Assembly (NCBI GenBank): GCA_963277665.1 | Contig: OY728153.1 | Coordinates: 273,456,250 to 273,520,249 of the forward strand | Source: Viscum album | Lineage: Eukaryota > Streptophyta > Magnoliopsida > Santalales > Viscaceae | DNA: 64,000 nucleotides | Reading direction: 5' to 3' | In this document: in pieces, positions 59,366 through 64,000 of the stretch | How the letters are laid out: each line of letters begins with the position of its first letter | Position numbering within the stretch: position 1 is the first letter of the stretch | Program-made: the position numbers and the translations under genes | Notes under the pieces: generated by a model | The model's database searches: none | What the model saw: only the letters and a program-made list of their open reading frames with translations | What the model was told of the DNA's origin: nothing

Positions 59366-61380
59366 TCACCTGACCACTATTTTTGCCGAGCATCACCTCG
59401 AATAGGCATCACACCTAGAACATCAAGCATCACCTCAGATAATCCTTGCACTTGGAACATCTTTAATTATATCTCTAAATCCACTATGGAGTTAATCATC
59501 ACATTCTACATAGAAAAAAACTCAGGATAGACTACTCGCGATGCAAAATATGAGTTCAGAAGAATGAGATACGAGAGGTAGTAGATTTGTAAAGCGGTAC
59601 AAATTGCATGTGGGGACCACATGACGTGTGACCCCACATCATTGTCTATCCATGTACCTATCCATACTAAGGTACCAAACTGTGAACCAGTACCCCTAGG
59701 TGTTCCATTGTACTCCCAGAGTACATGGAACATCTGTCCAAAAGGATGACAAGAACATGATGCTCGTCGTTGGTCCAAAGGGAAGAAATGTAACTTTACT
59801 ATATTTCCACCTAATATGGTCCCAGATAACCAAATGGATCACACCATCATGATATTTACAGAAAAACACACAGGATTGACTATTCATTCTCCCAAAATAG
59901 AATCCTAGTGAAGAAGTTGCATCTCTCAGCGTCATACATGAATGGTACATCATGGGGCTCATGCCTCGACCCCTAAACACGTCATATAGATCATACCATT
60001 GTGATCCTCATAGATAAATACATGGTATTAGCTATTCATTCATCCATAATAGACACCTAGTGAAAAATTCACATTTCACCGCAAACACCTAAGGGCCTTG
60101 TGGGGCCCACACCTCGATTTTAGTTTAAACACAAAAAAATTGTTCTTGAAATGTCGGCCTCAATTTTAGGGTCATTATGCCACTGAAGATGCGTCGATCG
60201 GACATCATATGCAGAAGTTATGGTGGGTCAAAGTTGTAATAATAATAATATATTATAATTATTTGAGTGTTTCAAGGGCCCGTTCCAAGAGACCAAAATA
60301 TTAAATTCTCAAACTAGCCTTAAAAGGTCCTTCTTGGGGATAGTAACACGTGGCTATATATGGAACATAAAACAGACTCCAGAATTAGGATAAATGATCA
60401 TTTGAAGTCGCCTCAGCCCGACCCGCATCAGTCTGGCCCACTCCGGCCGATTCGCTCTGCCTGGGTGGGCTTGCTTCAGCCAGCTCAGACCATCTTTATA
60501 GCTTGTGGCCAATTCATGCGTCCTATCCCACTGCTATGGTCCACATCACCGGACCGCTAGCCCACACCGGTCGCGGATCATGGCTCCCGACTGCCTACCA
60601 GCCTCCGCACCCCACGAGCGCCCCATGCTACCTAGCCGCCCCATGCTGCCTGGCCACCCCGCGACCTCTGTATCTGACTTCCCTAACCACCGCCTTTGGC
60701 GGCTTCTATCGTTGCCGCCACGCGGCCCGCCATGGACCACCGTGTGCTGGTGGTCCCTTCTACAAACTACCGGGAATACTCCAGTGCTTGAAAACTAAAA
60801 ACGAGACCAGATCCAGGATCCCTAGGTCCCAATCTACATAGACACATGCTCCTCTTGAATATTTGTCGATGTTTCTACATGATGAAAAATAGGTTCTTTT
60901 TCTGCTCGCTGTTTCACTTCCTCCAATATCTGAAACTTGAAACTGGGCATAGAATTGGACTCCTTGGATTTTGAACTTCATAGATCTATGCTTATCCCCA
61001 CGATTCGTCAATTTTTCTATGAATAAAAAAGTTGAAAATGATGAATGGACGAAGAATATGAAGAAAATGTGATTCATAATTACAACAGTAGATGGTCATG
61101 TTAGTTTGGCCATCGACAAGCACATACAAAGCAACAAAAATGATAAATGAGAAAATACAACAACAAAAACTTCAATCGGGGAATATAGAGTTTGAAAGAA
61201 GAATCCTATCTAGGTTTTGGATTTGTCATTGCATTTTTCCACACTTTGATCTGCTTGGATCTGCAATCTCATCATGATCCACCAAGGGTTCAGTGTCGAT
61301 TTGTCATTAGAAAGAGGGAATGATCTCTCACCGGTCATGGGAGAAAATGAGCCAAACCCTTTATCATTTCTTTAAACACC

Positions 61381-61388
61381 TATTTATA
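61381..61388 (-). promoter_or_regulatory. Candidate LTR TATA box (5' LTR)
   Basis: TATAAATA on the minus strand, upstream of the GC-rich island in the direction of transcription and conserved in position with 53870-53877. Confidence 0.5.
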
Positions 61389-61875
61389 GGATTTTAATAA
61401 AATGTATTCCAATGTTTGTGAGATCTGAACATCCTGTGCCCTATCAATTTAGGACATGCTTAGGTAAAACCCCATATTACAAACCCAACGGCCATCTTGG
61501 ATTTCCGATCTGAGTCCCCATTCAAAAGTTATTCGAAGTAGCATCCAAATAAAATAATTTTATTTAATTATTTTATTTATGGTTATGTCCTAGATAAATT
61601 TTTTTGCATAAGGCCTACACTGAAAAAAGTTATACCTTGTATAGGGTAAACACCACATTCCAAAATCAACCATGGATTCAGATTTCTGATCTTAGCTTCC
61701 ATTTAAGATATATACTTTCTCCATCGCGTGCATAGTATAAAATATACTTAATATTTTTTTTAAATTTATTTCAGGCACTCCGTGCCTCAGAATCACATTT
61801 CTTCTTAGTGCATGGATCTAGAAATATATGTAGAAATATTTTAAAGTCTTACAAGGAAAAAATTGGGTCTCTATA

Positions 61876-62983
61876 GTTGCGCTCTGGAAGCATGGTTGGT
61901 TATAGTGTCTTGGTGATTCCTAAGTGATACGTGGGTTCCCAAGTAGGAATGCCTTGGATGGACTCATGGACACCAGTTAGCTCTATGACTTGACTGTTAT
62001 TGGACTCATTAAGTATTTTTGATACGTGGATGTTCATCTATGTACTGACATCTCACTTATAAACGTTGGAGTATGGGATAAATTGGATGAGCTCTTTGGA
62101 CTCTAGTTGATGATTATGAGGTTACCCCAGACTTCAATCGGGCTTGGATGAGATGTTTTAAGGGTGATGATCCTAGTGTGATGGATCAGGTATGTACCTA
62201 AGTTCATGTGGTGACATGATGACAAAATGAATGCCTTATTAGGAGACATCACTGGAATTTAGATACATTCTTCAGTGTACATTCTCTAAGAAATATTAAG
62301 TGCCTTGGATAAAATAAATTGGATTTAAATGTTTATATGTTGTCCTTGTAAGCCAAGTGTTTTGATAATAGGCAACCATAAGTGGATCGACTTGTTTTAT
62401 TCTTGTTTCGGTGAATACGGTTGGTAATGAACTATTTTAGGCATGCCATTAAGTTAATATGGGTGTAATGTAAATGTCATCATTATCTTTCAAGGAAATC
62501 TTGCGTGACTAGTTTTTTCTTGGTCGATCAAAATTTGATTGTTTTAATAAAATGAGGACCATATTATATCCTTGGATTTAATTGGGTTACCAAGTTGAAA
62601 AGAATCATGCCAATAGAATTGTTAAAATTATTAAGGAGTGCTTTGATAGGGAACTCCTACAGTGGAGAGTATTGTGGCTTAGAGTTGGCCTTTAAATGTT
62701 AAAACCCATTAGTGGAAAGTTCCATGGGTTTGTTGATGCAAGGGATGATGATGTGGTCATGTATTAGGTTAGACGGTTTGGAAAGTGTCATCTCAATGTT
62801 TTAGTTTTAATAAGATCATTAGCTTGATTCATAACGGACTATATTTCATACTCTTAAGGGATGTTTTGAGGTGTTTTGGGTGATGGAAATGCAATGAAAC
62901 TATTTAAATTAGACTTCACAACCCTAGTAGTTTGGGTGTTGTTTTCATTATTTCCCCAAGGCTTCTTGGGGATGAAAAGTTCT
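61876..62983 (+). other. Internal region of the LARD-like element, right part, non-coding
   Basis: No coding motif seen. At 61921-61970 there is one copy, and near 62018 a weaker one, of the 72-bp unit that is tandemly repeated in this element's LTR (AGTGATACGTGGGTTCCC, CCTTGGATGGACTCATGG). Confidence 0.6.
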
Positions 62984-62996
62984 AAGGTGGGGAGGT
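62984..62996 (+). other. Polypurine tract
   Basis: AAGGTGGGGAGGT directly before the 3' LTR start TGTAATTCC. Confidence 0.75.
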
Positions 62997-63749
62997 TGTA
63001 ATTCCCCATGTTATTGGACTGGGTGAAATTTCTAAAGGAATTTAAATTTCCCCTTTTGTGGATGGTTAAATTATTAAATTGAGATCTGGAATGTAAATAT
63101 GATCCTTTGAACACTTAAAAGTGATGTTTTTAGTTAAGGTTTATACCCTGGGAGGTTTCCTGGGAGTTTAGTTGAGTTTCAAAATCATCGAGGTCAAAAA
63201 TCACTGGTTCTTGGAAAAGAAACATGAGGTGCACAGTTAGTTTAACCATTCAGGTCAACCATGAGGCTCTGATTCTTGAGGATCATGGTTTTTCTAAATT
63301 GTGTGAGGGGTCAAAAGGTCATGCGGCTTGGTGTAAGTGCGTGTGGTGTGACTTGCATGGGCTACGCACATTTTTTCCAAACCGTGCACCTAGCCCACAC
63401 CCTTAGTGCCACATAACCAGTAGCTACACATGGTTAGGTGCATGATTTTTCAAACTGTGTGGCCCAACCATTCACCCCTTTTCAAATGGTTATGGCTTTG
63501 GGAAGTGAAGCCCACATGTTTGGTACATGGTTATCCAAACCATGCAGTTCTTTAAAGGGGATGTTATTATGATTTTCCCTTGTTTTTTTATGTTCCTCTT
63601 CCTTTTTTTCTCCTACACATGCACAACACCTCTCCATATCCCATTCAAGATCCTCCTCCATCCAAGGTATTATTTGAGATACCTCCTCTATCCAGACTCC
63701 ATTTTGAGTATTTTCTATTGTAATGGAATCTCCTTTGTGAGTCTAAAAC
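62997..63749 (+). repeat. LARD-like element 3' LTR, left part
   Basis: It matches 43886-44650 (for example TTTAGTTAAGGTTTATACC and TTGAGGATCATGGTTTTTC). Homology stops at 63749, where another LTR begins. Confidence 0.75.
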
Positions 63750-64000
63750 TGTAACGACCTGAACTTTTTAATTATATTTGTTTCCTAATTTTTTGTGTTA
63801 TTTTATTTTATACTCAACAAAACTATATCTTTTAATTAATGAAGTGGGTATAATTAAAATGAGATCATTGGGTTTAGACTATTATATGACCGTTGGTCAA
63901 TATGACTGTTGGAAACTATAATCTTAACATTGTGTTTTTATAAATATGGTTATCTTGGTTAATTAATACAGAAAGAAGATTGAATGGCATCATCCAGTAG
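63750..64000 (+). mobile_element. Start of another LTR element, cut by the window edge
   Basis: At 63750 the match to the 5' LTR at 44650 ends abruptly and TGTAACGACCTGAAC begins, a start common to plant gypsy LTRs. The five bases before it, AAAAC, would be the left target duplication. No more can be said from 251 bp. Confidence 0.5.

Larger units (their letters stand above)
50401..61875 (-). mobile_element. Ty3/gypsy retrotransposon on the minus strand, rearranged and dead
   Basis: Read on the minus strand: 5' LTR 61875-57870, PBS, gag, a foreign LTR-like piece in place of protease and RT, RNase H and integrase remnants, polypurine tract, 3' LTR 54350-50401. LTRs are about 4.0 kb and share modules, a GC-rich island and a TGTA start with the element at 1-4012, so both probably belong to the same Tekay/Del-like group. 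I count about 27 differences in 200 bp near the LTR ends. The flanks (GTTTT left, GTTGC right) do not form a clean duplication. It lies inside the internal region of the LARD-like element. Confidence 0.8.
57870..61875 (-). repeat. Minus-strand gypsy 5' LTR
   Basis: Collinear with 50401-54350. On the minus strand it starts TATAGAGACC (the TG of the other copy has become TA) and ends near 57870. It contains an (AT)n run at 58673-58699, the 47-bp array (59025-59365) and the GC-rich island (60410-60760). Confidence 0.8.
43886..64000 (+). mobile_element. LARD-like gypsy-type LTR element without coding region, runs off the window
   Basis: LTRs start at 43886 (TGTAACATCCCG) and 62997 (TGTAATTCCCC). 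A PBS follows the first LTR and a polypurine tract precedes the second. Once the minus-strand gypsy (50401-61875) is removed, the internal region is about 4.6 kb and shows no gag or pol motif in any frame that I could recognise. That is the definition of a large retrotransposon derivative: it would need proteins from a partner. The 3' LTR is itself interrupted at 63750, and the right end is outside the window. The two LTRs are clearly collinear but much diverged. Confidence 0.7.

Noticed and set aside
1..64000. Host protein-coding, tRNA, rRNA or miRNA genes
   Set aside because: No frame outside the elements has a recognisable domain and no tRNA or rRNA sequence was seen; the tRNA-like piece at 24310-24376 is part of a SINE.

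Overview
This window is a plant nuclear repeat block with no recognisable host gene. Nearly everything that can be assigned is a transposable element of a type found in angiosperms with large genomes: Ty3/gypsy chromovirus-like and Athila-like elements with kilobase-long LTRs, a Ty1/copia element, a small CACTA DNA transposon, a tRNA-derived SINE and a coding-free large LTR element (LARD-like). The sequence is AT-rich apart from GC-rich islands inside some LTRs. The species cannot be named from this sequence. All boundaries and divergence values were read by eye, without alignment software.

Layout, left to right. (1) 1-4012: 3' end of a gypsy element, with polypurine tract and a 3.9 kb LTR holding tandem repeats. 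(2) 4013-6331: gene-free AT-rich DNA, perhaps with a copia-type LTR fragment. (3) 6332-20576: a CACTA element of about 2.6 kb, split at the duplicated site GATGT by a full-length chromovirus (8706-20303). (4) 20577-20798: short spacer. (5) 20799-42767: a Ty1/copia element. It carries a minus-strand SINE (24066-24376) in its leader, and its 3' LTR is split by a full-length Athila-like element (30273-41677). (6) 42768-43885: a second copia gag-protease fragment joined directly to that copia LTR. (7) 43886 to beyond the window: an LTR element with 3.0 kb LTRs and no coding region. It is split by a minus-strand gypsy element (50401-61875), and its 3' LTR is interrupted by the start of yet another LTR at 63750.

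State of the genes. Every gag-pol region is dead. The Athila and copia polyproteins stay in one frame for kilobases and are broken almost only by stop codons, which fits transition-driven decay of methylated DNA. The chromovirus and the minus-strand gypsy are more rearranged. Divergence between the two LTRs of each element follows the nesting: Athila is youngest (about 3% over the first 270 bp), its copia host is older (about 13%), and the chromovirus is about 11%.

I found no exciting undescribed system. The items most worth a second look are the repeat architectures inside LTRs (147-bp, 72-bp and 47-bp arrays, the last with shuffled variant order), the LTR-sharing copia tandem, the LARD-like element, the SINE with its 18-bp target duplication, and the GGTAC/G-rich duplication and hairpin array inside the CACTA element.
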